A DNA stretch of 22,363 nucleotides from the IMG/VR virus record IMGVR_UViG_3300020392_000092, positions 1-22,363 of that record, one strand, 5' to 3'. Below, piece after piece: positions 16,201 to 22,363 of the stretch. The notes beneath the pieces were generated by a model. It was not told the DNA's origin, searched no databases, and saw only the letters and a list, made by a program, of their open reading frames with translations. The position numbers were made by a program, and so were the translations under genes. Position 1 is the first letter of the stretch, and the number at the start of each line of letters is the position of its first letter. The stretch comes from a virus.

Positions 16201-19200
16201 ATTTAATTGGTTCATCTAGTGATGGTTTAACTCATACATGGGATGATGATGAGACTACTGGTCAACACTTTGAGTTAGGAATTAGCGACGGTGGTATTGC
16301 AATAACTAAACTAGCAAATATAGCTACAAATAGAGTATTAGGAAGAAGTGCATCAGGTACTGGAGCTGTATCAGCAGTTCAAGTATCAGCTGGAATGATT
16401 GCTTCAAATGCAATTACAAATCCTAAAATTTTAGATAGCACAATAGAAAATGCTAAATTAGCTAATTCAAGTATAGCGGTAAACGGAACAGCCATATCAC
16501 TCGGCGGTTCTTTAACTATACAAGGTACAACTGATGAAGTAACTGTTGGAACAAGTGGCTCAACAATTACTGTAGGATTGCCAGATGATGTAGTTATTGC
16601 TGGTAACTTAACAGTAAATGGAACAACAACAACTGTAAACACAGCAACACTTGATATTGAAGATCCATTAATAAAATTAGCTAAGAATAATGGATCAGGT
16701 GATGCAGTAGATATTGGTTTATATGGATTATACGATACATCAGGAACTGATAAGTATGCTGGTATATTTAGAGATGCAACTGATAAAAAATTCCATTTAT
16801 TTAAAGACCTACAAGCAGAACCATCAACCACAGTAAATAAAGCTGGAACAGGTTACGCAGTAGCTACATTAGTAGCAAATGTAGAAGGTAATATAACAGG
16901 AAGTTCTGGAAGTTGTACAGGTAATGCAGCTACAGCAACAACGGCTGGTCATTTAACATCTACTAAAACATTTGCACTTTCAGGAGATATTACTGGTACA
17001 GTAAATGATAATCTAGCAGATGGAGTTATAATCCCAACACAAATTGGTGCCAATAAAGTTGGTATTACAGAACTTAATGTTACAGATGGTTCAGCAGGTC
17101 AAGTATTAAGAACAGACGGCAATAATAACTTATCATTTATAACATTACCTACAGGAGATACTTATGATATCTCAGTAGTTGATAGTAGTGGTATAAAATT
17201 AAGATTATCAGGTTCAGCTGGTACTACTGATGATGTAAAATTTACTGGCACAAATGGAGCTACCATTACAAGAACAGATGCAAGTACAATTAATATTGAT
17301 GCTCCGTCAGCTTATACATTACCAAACGCAAGTGCAACAGTTCCTGGTGGTATAGAACTATTTAGTAATGTCGTTCAAACAGTAGCTGGAGAAAGTGTAT
17401 CAGCAACAGCAAATAGAACATACGGATTACAAGTTAACTCAGCTCAACAAGGTGTTATTAATGTTCCATGGACAGATACAGTATACACATTACCACAAGC
17501 AACAGCTACCGTAAGAGGCGGTGTTGAATTATTTAGCAATACAGTTCAAACAGTAGCTGGTAATTCTGTATCATCAACTGCAGGTAGAACATACGGAGTA
17601 CAATTAAACTCAGATAACCAAATGGTCGTAAACGTACCATGGGTTGATACACAAAGAGCAGCACCTAATAATGGATTGTTAGATATTAATCCAGGTGCTT
17701 TAATAGACTTAACAATTGTTGGTGGAGACTTTACAGCTGATAAAGCTAGTGAAACAGATATTACAATTAATGTTGATTTAACAGAACTTACTTTAGAGAC
17801 TGCAGATATCGCAGGGTCCGATCATCTTGTTTATATTGACAACGGAACACAGAAAAAGATTGCTTTCTCAAATGTTAACTTAAGCGCATTTGATAATACA
17901 GCATCAGGATTTGTAACATCATCAGGAGTAACATCAGTTACAGGTGTATCACCTATAGCATCAGGTGGAGGAACAACTCCAGCTATTAGTATTAACCTAG
18001 ATAATTTACCAGACATGACTCAAGCATGGGATAATACCGCTGATGAATTTATTGTACTAGACAATGGAACTCAAAAGAAAAAGCTATCAACAGAAATATT
18101 TGGATCTAATGCGTTTACAAACACAACAATTCCAGCAGCTGCTAATACAGGAACACTTACACTAGATACAGCTACCGGATTAGATGGCGGAGTAAAAACA
18201 TTTGGTGCAGACCAATCAGGTGATGAAACATTTACTGTATCATTAGACTTTAATGAATTACCAGACATGACTGCAGATGTAGGAGCTACAGACCAGTTTA
18301 TTTTACTAGATGGATCCGATGAGAAAAGAAAAGCTGCTGATGAAATAAAACTATCAGTATTCAATAACGATGCAAACTTTAATAATTATGTCCATCCGAG
18401 CTATACACCAAGATCAGAAGATGAAACATTTGTAGGAGCTCAAGTACCTGATAATATAGAAATTTCAAGCGATAGTATTGGTTCTATTACAGCTCTTAAT
18501 GTAACTAAAAGAAATTTAACATTAGCAAATCTAGGTTATACTGGTGATACTAATGCTGAAGTAAACCAAAATGCATTCTCAAAAGTACAAGTTGCTAACA
18601 GTGGAGTAAATGGAACACTTCATGAAGCTGATTCAAAAACAGATACTATCACAATAAATGCTGGTACTAATTTAAGTATAGTTGATGGAGTAGCTGATTA
18701 CTTTACAATTAATAATGATATTACTGCAGCTTATAATAGAGTAAGAATATCAAACTCAGCTGGTACAACTATTGCAACAGACACAGCATCAGGTATTACT
18801 GATGTTATTCATTTTAGAGCTAAAGCTGGTGTTACACTCACAGACGAAGGAAGTGGAATATTTGGAATAGCTGTAAACTCAGACCAAAGAGGTAATGTAA
18901 CTCAATTCGGACCAGACACAAATGACTATATAGTTGTTGATAGTAATTCTGCGGACTTCTTCCTTGATGGCGTCAGAGATATGTCACTAGAGAATGATGG
19001 AGAGCTTCATGTACGAGGAGATGTTATTGCATTCTCTACAACAATTACTTCCGATCAAAAACTTAAAGAGAATATTAAAACAGTTGATAATCCAATAGAA
19101 AAAGTAATGGCACTATCAGGTGTTACATTTAATTGGAAAGAAAACGGTAAAGCATCAGCTGGTGTTATAGCACAAGATGTTGAAGAAGTATTACCAAGTG

Positions 19201-19367
19201 CAGTAAAAGAAGTAGATAATATGGATAAAACAGATACACATAAAGTTGTGGACTATAACCAACTATCTGCTCTATTCATAGAATCAATAAAAGAATTAAA
19301 ACACGAGAACGAGCTCTTAAAGGCTGAGATTGAAAGCCTAAAAGATATAAATAAAGGTATAGAATAA
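13221..19367 (+). CDS. Large tail fibre with C-terminal S74-type self-cleaving chaperone
   Basis: This 2048-residue protein has a modular fibre layout. The N-terminal part (residues 1-250; FEDQRQKVNEVSFDVGDNAL near 13-32) probably attaches to the baseplate. Five 13-residue ELNILDG repeats lie at about 457-518, and NLYFTNAR and NKYFTDER motifs at 805 and 831. A VGLPDDV...GNLTVNG module spans about 1118-1203. Two tandem 57-residue repeats fill 1365-1478, and three D-x-(F/L)-hydrophobic-LD repeats lie at 1534, 1608 and 1691. The end (1944-2048) is an intramolecular chaperone: SDQKLKENIK with Ser1944 and Lys1949 at the catalytic dyad spacing, GVIAQDVEEVLPSAV, VDYNQL and a final coiled coil. In this family the domain guides trimer folding and is released by cleavage just before the Ser. 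The ATG overlaps the upstream stop by one base. Host receptor binding is the likely role. Confidence 0.9.
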   Translation: MADNEHRVLKSNTFEDQRQKVNEVSFDVGDNALLDNTRLSDKVFTYTASAGQIQFIGNDNNSDSLVIQKLPDVTIDNTAGYIVLEHGTTIPASYVNGATITQSSTYSATIESVVILDSKPRILVKNSTGTFSTSTNLTVGSDNIAHAKILRIISEAFPKGSARVTKNGSELVQGLTEAGYHIPNHRGTIALTSSPTVDDVTEGVTIYQTSDGSNKSTQADVESGATWWATVYHANTSSIKTKNNNGTFSTSRAIRVLGYNSSSIASANVGPLSLLDTSVLHSVELNNEAANGNTINVITTDLVSAINELQDDIGTVENLATSTQADVVSAINEIEGVFDASTKEISAGSNAFNVTSGAFTIDSSGDIILDAGDADVLLKDDGTTYGSLNNSGNNLVIKSGTTTMLTGNGANATFSGTVTAVGTSVFANLDISGNVDIDGTLETDALSINSTAVTSTAAELNILDGATLDVNELNILDGATLSTAELNLLDGVTSTTDELNILDGVTASAADINLVDGIINGTVIANKAIITDSNKDIAEGRNITISGELDAATLDISGNADIDGILDVGNNILHAGNYTLNAASKNFKIQNGSAADKFTVASSSGNTFVGGNLTLGSALTTSGTVLTATDLDVATAINQIAVALGTNIYTGNTGDLIDGSASVTVALKLIETEIGDPSSYGNESSLTNKAQTIAGVLVNLDNETDAIRAISINTASGSGLTGGGNLSANRNLAINLQSGATGGLQIASNALKIKAGGVTNDMLDGSIANGKLANSSITINGTSVSLGGTRTLVTDDIAEDGSPTNLYFTNARWDTRLGQKTTDNLTEGSSNKYFTDERVDDRVADFLIAGDGLTKTEDDDDSGNDSLTLDVDSSVVRTSTNQTISGTKTFTGTIDLSGGSLILGGGAGTDETFNTAFLTLASTSAVEGLKIDRSAISSASVSTSVDATLQWNEAKVGTGASNTSHRAWEVKGLSNAATPVATTADLVTFYNAKDLIGSSSDGLTHTWDDDETTGQHFELGISDGGIAITKLANIATNRVLGRSASGTGAVSAVQVSAGMIASNAITNPKILDSTIENAKLANSSIAVNGTAISLGGSLTIQGTTDEVTVGTSGSTITVGLPDDVVIAGNLTVNGTTTTVNTATLDIEDPLIKLAKNNGSGDAVDIGLYGLYDTSGTDKYAGIFRDATDKKFHLFKDLQAEPSTTVNKAGTGYAVATLVANVEGNITGSSGSCTGNAATATTAGHLTSTKTFALSGDITGTVNDNLADGVIIPTQIGANKVGITELNVTDGSAGQVLRTDGNNNLSFITLPTGDTYDISVVDSSGIKLRLSGSAGTTDDVKFTGTNGATITRTDASTINIDAPSAYTLPNASATVPGGIELFSNVVQTVAGESVSATANRTYGLQVNSAQQGVINVPWTDTVYTLPQATATVRGGVELFSNTVQTVAGNSVSSTAGRTYGVQLNSDNQMVVNVPWVDTQRAAPNNGLLDINPGALIDLTIVGGDFTADKASETDITINVDLTELTLETADIAGSDHLVYIDNGTQKKIAFSNVNLSAFDNTASGFVTSSGVTSVTGVSPIASGGGTTPAISINLDNLPDMTQAWDNTADEFIVLDNGTQKKKLSTEIFGSNAFTNTTIPAAANTGTLTLDTATGLDGGVKTFGADQSGDETFTVSLDFNELPDMTADVGATDQFILLDGSDEKRKAADEIKLSVFNNDANFNNYVHPSYTPRSEDETFVGAQVPDNIEISSDSIGSITALNVTKRNLTLANLGYTGDTNAEVNQNAFSKVQVANSGVNGTLHEADSKTDTITINAGTNLSIVDGVADYFTINNDITAAYNRVRISNSAGTTIATDTASGITDVIHFRAKAGVTLTDEGSGIFGIAVNSDQRGNVTQFGPDTNDYIVVDSNSADFFLDGVRDMSLENDGELHVRGDVIAFSTTITSDQKLKENIKTVDNPIEKVMALSGVTFNWKENGKASAGVIAQDVEEVLPSAVKEVDNMDKTDTHKVVDYNQLSALFIESIKELKHENELLKAEIESLKDINKGIE
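14589..14777 (+). repeat. Five 13-residue (39-base) ELNILDG repeats in the large fibre
   Basis: Units read AELNILDGAT, NELNILDGAT, AELNLLDGVT, DELNILDGVT and a diverged ADINLVDGI. The first residue of each core is at 459, 472, 485, 498 and 511, an exact 13-residue period. The DNA of the copies differs at third positions, so the period is kept by protein selection and not by recent duplication. Similar repeats are common in phage fibres and probably form turns of a triple beta-spiral or helix. Confidence 0.92.
17313..17654 (+). repeat. Tandem 57-residue (171-base) duplication in the large fibre
   Basis: Unit 1 is 17313-17483 (residues 1365-1421) and unit 2 is 17484-17654 (1422-1478), directly adjoining with no gap. 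Each begins YTLP, contains GG(I/V)ELFSN(V/T)VQTVAG, RTYG(L/V)Q and ends NVPW(T/V)DT. About two thirds of the residues agree by eye, and no insertions are needed. It is a clean whole-module duplication, likely lengthening the fibre shaft by one domain. Confidence 0.9.
17820..18368 (+). repeat. Three degenerate modules with a D-(H/E/Q)-hydrophobic-(I/L)D core
   Basis: Cores read DHLVYIDNGTQKK (from residue 1534), DEFIVLDNGTQKK (from 1608) and DQFILLDGSDEKRK (from 1691), spaced 74 and 83 residues. The second and third are preceded by LPDMT. The first and third are followed by a helix ending LS(A/V)F(D/N)N. They follow the 57-residue repeats and appear to be another shaft domain series. Confidence 0.75.
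19050..19364 (+). other. S74-type intramolecular chaperone domain of the large fibre
   Basis: Codons 1944-2048 encode the chaperone. The start SDQKLK has Ser and Lys five residues apart, as in the endosialidase chaperone family where this pair performs self-cleavage before the Ser. GVIAQDVEEVLP and VDYNQLSALFIESIKEL are the other family landmarks. Cleavage would leave a mature fibre of about 1943 residues. Both catalytic residues are present, so an active domain is expected. Confidence 0.9.
19346..19353 (+). promoter_or_regulatory. Candidate late promoter (TATAAATA) before the 117-aa gene
   Basis: An exact TATAAATA lies in the last codons of the large fibre, 13 bases before the next ATG at 19367. 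It could start a transcript for the small-protein and second-fibre cassette, but the leader would be only a few bases long. It is also part of the codons for the lysine-rich fibre end, so chance is possible. Confidence 0.35.
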
Positions 19368-19720
19368 TGGCAATTATATCAAATTTAGTAATTGACCAAG
19401 GGGCAACATTTACAGCTGACATAGATGTTACAGATGCAGATGGAGATGCTTTAAACCTAGCTGGTTACACAACAGCTGGTCAGATGCGTAAAACTTATGC
19501 ATCTACTACAGCAACAGATTTTGCAGCTAGTATTTTATCAGAAGGTAACGGAACTGTTAGAATAACTTTATCGGCTGCTCAAACAAATGCATTAAAAGCT
19601 GGTCGATATGTATATGATGTAGAAATTAAGAAAACTTCTACAAGTGAAGTAACAAGAGTTGTAGAAGGACAAATAGAAGTTACTCCTGGAGTAACAAAGG
19701 TGGCAGCAACTAATGGCTAA
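19367..19720 (+). CDS. Small structural protein, BppU/Ig-like N-terminal domain type (117 aa)
   Basis: The 117-residue all-beta protein begins with LVIDQGATFTADIDVTDADG, continues LAGYTTAGQMRKTY, then VRITLSAAQTNALKAGRYVY and VVEGQIEVTPGVTKV. This order (dynamic 'QG-T-F' strand, 'G--A-MR', 'L-----T-AL-AG-YVYD', 'G-I-V-P-VT') is common in small phage structural proteins near tail fibres and resembles the Ig-like N-terminal domain of baseplate upper proteins such as BppU. The protein is a single domain, so it may be a free adaptor or decoration unit. Its ATG shares one base with the stop of the large fibre (TAATG), and its end overlaps the next gene by eight bases, so the three are probably translated in series. 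The role is inferred from the fold pattern and position only. Confidence 0.75.
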   Translation: MAIISNLVIDQGATFTADIDVTDADGDALNLAGYTTAGQMRKTYASTTATDFAASILSEGNGTVRITLSAAQTNALKAGRYVYDVEIKKTSTSEVTRVVEGQIEVTPGVTKVAATNG

Positions 19721-19961
19721 TATAAAAGCAAAAATTAGACAAACTAATACCTTAAAGGGAAAGGCAAATAAAAATAACGAGATTGTAGCTCAAACTGTTA
19801 AATTATCTCAAGGATCAATTGCATTAGGAGATTTGACAGACGTGAATACATCAGGCCAAAATGATGGCGCAATGATGATATTTAATGGAACTACTGGAAA
19901 ATACGAGATTAAGAACCAGTTAGAAAATGAAAATCTAATAATCGGCGGGGGAGCATTTTAG
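19713..19961 (+). CDS. Small fibre-associated protein with DLTDV motif (82 aa)
   Basis: The 82-residue protein has a basic N-terminus (MANIKAKIRQTNTLKGKANK) followed by ALGDLTDVNTSGQNDGAMMI and FNGTTGKYEIKN, ending LIIGGGAF. The 'LGDLTDVxTSGxxDG...-TGKY' segment is a small recurrent motif seen inside many phage fibres and here forms a stand-alone gene. It starts inside the end of the 117-residue gene (overlap of eight bases) with AAAGGTGG upstream, and lies two bases before the next fibre ATG. A connector between the fibre and its attachment point is plausible. No enzyme motif is visible. Confidence 0.75.
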   Translation: MANIKAKIRQTNTLKGKANKNNEIVAQTVKLSQGSIALGDLTDVNTSGQNDGAMMIFNGTTGKYEIKNQLENENLIIGGGAF

Positions 19962-19963
19962 AG

Positions 19964-21481
19964 ATGGCACAAAAAACAAGAATTAAAATTTTAACATCGG
20001 GTAATACCGGTGTACCACTATCTAGTGGTAATAGAATACTTCGACAAGGTGAAATGGCATATTCATTTGCCGCTCACGGAAGTGTAACAGGTGGTGATAG
20101 ATTATATATCGGTACCGGAGCAGAAGATGGCAGTGGAATAGCTGGAGCACAGGAAGTAATCGGTGGTGTATATTTCACCGAAATGTTGGATCATACCAAA
20201 GGTACTCTAACAGCAAACAGTGCAGTAATAGTAAATAGTAATAGTCATATTGATGCTATTAATGTAGCAAGTTTAAGAGTTGATAGTGACGGTGGAACAG
20301 GTCAAGTTCTTACAGGCGTTAATACAAACACAACTCTATCAGGTGCATCAAATGCTCAAATCCCATCCGCACTTGCAGTAAAAACTTATGTAGATACAAA
20401 CATTACAGCTCAAGATTTAGATTTACGAGGTGATAGTGGTACTATTGCTCTTGACCTAGATAGTGAAACACTCGATATCGCAGGCGGAACAGGATTAACT
20501 ACAGTTGCAGTTGATGGCACAAGTACATTAACAGTTAACCTAGATGATACCGCCGTAACCGCGGCTCAATATGGTAATGCTACAAATATACCTAAAATTA
20601 CTGTTGATGCACAAGGTAGAATTACAGCTGCTGAAAACGTAAGTATTGCTACTTCTTTAACTGTAGATGCTGATGCTGGTACAGAAGATGTTGCACTTCT
20701 TACAGATGATTTAAGAATCGTTGGAACAGCAAATGAAATAGTTACAGCTGTATCTAAATCAAGTACTGATGTTACAGTTACAGTTGGTTTACCAGATGAT
20801 GTCACAATCGGTGATGATCTTACAGTTACAGGCGACGCTAGTATTGGCGGTAACGCTGTTATTACTGGTAACCTTACAGTTAATGGTTCAACAACAGCTG
20901 TCAATTCCACTGAAATAACAATTGATGACCCAGTACAAGTACTTGGTGATGGCACTAGTTCAGATGATGGATTAGACAGAGGTATTAAATTTAAATACTA
21001 TGATGATGCATCAAGTACAGTAAAACAAGGTTTCTTCGGTTTCGATGGTGGAGCATCAAACTCAGGAACAGAAAGGTTTGTATATAAGAAAGTAATTTCA
21101 ACTGATGACGATAATTTAGACTCACCATGGGGTGATGCAGAATTTAACGAACTTTATGTAAGTAAAGTTCAAAGCGTATCTGGTAACTTAACAATTGACT
21201 CAGCTGGTGGAACTACAGTAATTAATGATGCAGTTGATTTAAATGGTGCACTAGATGTTTCAGGTGCATTAAGTGCTTCCTCATTAACACTTACTACAGA
21301 CTTAGCAGTAGCACATGGTGGTACTGGAGTTTCAACATTTACATCAAAAGGTGTATTGCTTGGTAATGGATCTAGCGCAATAGCTGTCACAGCAGCCTCA
21401 TCTGCAAATGGTTCTATACTACAAGCAGATAGTGGTGGTACTCCCGCATTCAGTAATGTTATTGACGGCGGAACTTACTAA
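19964..21481 (+). CDS. Tail fibre protein (505 aa)
   Basis: The protein begins MAQKTRIKILTSGNTGVPLS with LRQGEMAYSF, the same opening type as the next fibre gene, probably its attachment segment. The middle (about 160-270) is beta-rich with 'GGTGLTTVAVDGTSTLTVNL' style repeats. Residues about 274-402 hold the VGLPDDV...GNLTVNG module also found in the 2048-residue fibre. The C-terminus has AVAHGGTGVSTFTSKGVLLG and ends FSNVIDGGTY. No S74 chaperone is present, unlike the large fibre, so it may need a separate chaperone or be a shorter adaptor fibre. The ATG at 19964 follows the preceding stop by two bases, with a strong GGGGGAG at 19947-19953. It ends in tandem stops (TAATAA). A role in host binding is inferred from the architecture. 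Confidence 0.83.
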   Translation: MAQKTRIKILTSGNTGVPLSSGNRILRQGEMAYSFAAHGSVTGGDRLYIGTGAEDGSGIAGAQEVIGGVYFTEMLDHTKGTLTANSAVIVNSNSHIDAINVASLRVDSDGGTGQVLTGVNTNTTLSGASNAQIPSALAVKTYVDTNITAQDLDLRGDSGTIALDLDSETLDIAGGTGLTTVAVDGTSTLTVNLDDTAVTAAQYGNATNIPKITVDAQGRITAAENVSIATSLTVDADAGTEDVALLTDDLRIVGTANEIVTAVSKSSTDVTVTVGLPDDVTIGDDLTVTGDASIGGNAVITGNLTVNGSTTAVNSTEITIDDPVQVLGDGTSSDDGLDRGIKFKYYDDASSTVKQGFFGFDGGASNSGTERFVYKKVISTDDDNLDSPWGDAEFNELYVSKVQSVSGNLTIDSAGGTTVINDAVDLNGALDVSGALSASSLTLTTDLAVAHGGTGVSTFTSKGVLLGNGSSAIAVTAASSANGSILQADSGGTPAFSNVIDGGTY

Positions 21482-21498
21482 TAAATAATATTATATAA

Positions 21499-21512
21499 CC
21501 TGTATATACAGG
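21499..21512. other. 14-base perfect palindrome between two fibre genes
   Basis: CCTGTATATACAGG reads the same on both strands. It lies 17 bases after the stop of the 505-residue fibre, inside the 79-base gap before the next fibre. As RNA it would form a short stem, but no T run follows, so a simple intrinsic terminator is not supported. It could be a protein binding site or an RNA-end stem. Confidence 0.55.
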
Positions 21513-21528
21513 GTGAAAATTAAATAAA

Positions 21529-21540
21529 CTCTATATAGAG
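21529..21540. other. 12-base perfect palindrome just before the TTG-start fibre gene
   Basis: CTCTATATAGAG is self-complementary and lies seven bases before the AGGAGAAG ribosome site. It shares the TATATA core with the palindrome at 21499-21512, 17 bases away. The pair could be an operator or a structured leader. Confidence 0.5.
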
Positions 21541-21560
21541 ATTGATAGGAGAAGCCAACA

Positions 21561-22363
21561 TTGGCACAGAAGACAGACATAAGACTCAGGCGTTCTGATA
21601 CGGCTGGAAAAATTCCAACAAGTTCAAACTTAAGCGATGGTGAATTAGCGCTTAACACCAATAGTGGTGCTTTATATTTTAAAAAATCAGACGACACTAT
21701 TATCACAGCTCATGATAATACAATACTCCATATAGATTCAGACACAACGGGTTCTAATGAAACTGGAACCAGTCCTAAAGTTGGTATTAATAAAACTAAT
21801 CCTATTGATGCATTAGATGTAAATGGTAAAATTAGAACTAACAATAGAGTATTATCTAATCAGTATCAATCAACATCTACATTTGGCATGAACTTCGCTA
21901 ATTCAGCCGGTTCTATTCAAATGTTTAAATCGAATGATGGAAAGCTTGGTATCGGAACGAGTTCGCCAAGTGAAATATTAACATTAGATGATACACATCC
22001 AAAATTAGCATTAAGAGATGCTGGTACAGAAAGAGCTTTCTTACAAGTAGATTCTGCAGATAACTTTGTTATAAACAATAAATCAATATCAAGTATGATA
22101 TTTGAAACTTCTGATACTGAACGTATGCGTTTAAGTAGTACAGGTAGACTTGGTATAGGCGAAACAAATCCTGACAGAAAACTTCATGTAAAAGATTCTA
22201 ATTATAGAGTAGCAGTATTCGAAAGAACTGGAGCTCCAAACTGTTTTATTACATTTGCAGATCCTAATACTACGCAAGATGTTGGCGTTGGTGCTACAAC
22301 AAATGATTTAAAATTTAGGTCAGGTAATGTTGACCATCTTTCTTTATTAGGTTCAAATGGACA
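21561..22363 (+). CDS. Tail fibre-type protein, TTG start, 3' end outside window
   Basis: A frame open from 21561 to the window edge (267 full codons) with no stop. The start is TTG: AGGAGAAG at 21547-21554 lies six bases before it, and the encoded start (initiator)-AQKTDIRLRRSDTAGK matches the opening MAQKTRIKI of the preceding fibre. SNLSDGELALNTNSGALYFK follows, a segment typical of phage fibre N-termini. Two 'LGIGTSSPSEILTLDD' / 'LGIGETNPDRKLHVKD' units (about residues 131 and 198), the second after MRLSSTGR, are repeats common in marine phage fibres that often end in an S74 chaperone. The nearest internal ATG is far inside the conserved opening, so the TTG is preferred. Probable host-recognition fibre; its C-terminus is not visible. 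Confidence 0.87.
   Translation, partial: MAQKTDIRLRRSDTAGKIPTSSNLSDGELALNTNSGALYFKKSDDTIITAHDNTILHIDSDTTGSNETGTSPKVGINKTNPIDALDVNGKIRTNNRVLSNQYQSTSTFGMNFANSAGSIQMFKSNDGKLGIGTSSPSEILTLDDTHPKLALRDAGTERAFLQVDSADNFVINNKSISSMIFETSDTERMRLSSTGRLGIGETNPDRKLHVKDSNYRVAVFERTGAPNCFITFADPNTTQDVGVGATTNDLKFRSGNVDHLSLLGSNG

Noticed and set aside
20566-20955. Antisense frame of 129 residues opposite the 505-residue fibre
   Set aside because: Its Ser/Val/Pro-rich composition is the mirror of the Thr/Asp-rich fibre frame; there is no start signal and no recognisable domain.
21491-21706. Antisense 71-residue frame over the second palindrome region
   Set aside because: The sense TTG-start frame has a strong ribosome site and clear fibre homology to its neighbour; the antisense frame has neither.
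13221-22363. Diversity-generating retroelement acting on the fibre genes
   Set aside because: No reverse transcriptase, no template/variable repeat pair and no C-type lectin end is visible in the window; repeats here are diverged in-frame modules.

Overview
The window is a contiguous piece of the virion structural (late) region of a T4-like tailed phage (myovirus). The recognisable genes are the baseplate hub/spike (gp27-like end, gp5), wedge proteins (gp25, gp6, a gp7/gpI-like protein, gp8) and a long run of tail-fibre-type genes. The DNA is AT-rich, arginine is mostly AGA, and the proteins have the style of marine T4-like phages: a gp5 without lysozyme, a very large DUF4815-type protein after gp8, and fibres built from 'ELNILDG' and 'GLPDDV...GNLTVNG' modules. 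I infer a phage of a marine low-GC bacterium (the cyanophage or pelagiphage type of T4-like virus). The host cannot be read from the sequence.

Layout, all genes on the + strand: the C-terminal end of a hub protein runs in from the left edge (3-488) and overlaps the spike gene gp5 (475-1194). A gap of 90 bases holding a hairpin and a TATAAATA box precedes gp25 (1285-1734), which is followed by gp6 (1740-3602), a gp7/gpI-like wedge protein (3604-5964), gp8 (5977-7389) and a giant 1854-residue structural protein (7416-12980). A 77-residue coiled-coil protein (12988-13221) leads into a 2048-residue fibre with a self-cleaving S74-type chaperone at its C-terminus (13221-19367). Two small proteins (19367-19720, 19713-19961), a 505-residue fibre (19964-21481) and a further fibre gene opening on TTG and running off the right edge (21561-22363) complete the window. 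No gene-free stretch is longer than 300 bases. The largest gaps are 1195-1284 and 21482-21560.

How the genes work together: gp27-like hub and gp5 form the central hub and membrane-piercing spike. gp6, the gp7-like protein and gp8 form the wedges around it, and gp25 links the wedges to the sheath start. The giant protein and the fibres are expected at the baseplate rim, where they recognise the host. T4 genes 9, 10, 11 and 12 have no recognisable counterpart here, so the giant protein and fibre cassette seem to take their place. Genes abut or overlap by a few bases, typical of co-transcribed late genes, and several TATAAATA boxes resembling T4 late promoters lie close to gene starts.

I found no defence system, integrase, transposon, tRNA or CRISPR array. 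The most unusual features are the module sharing between neighbouring proteins (G-S-G-Y repeats in the gp7-like protein and gp8, a shared module in two fibres, matched N-termini in two fibres), internal tandem duplications in the 2048-residue fibre, and promoter-like boxes that leave gp25 with little or no leader.
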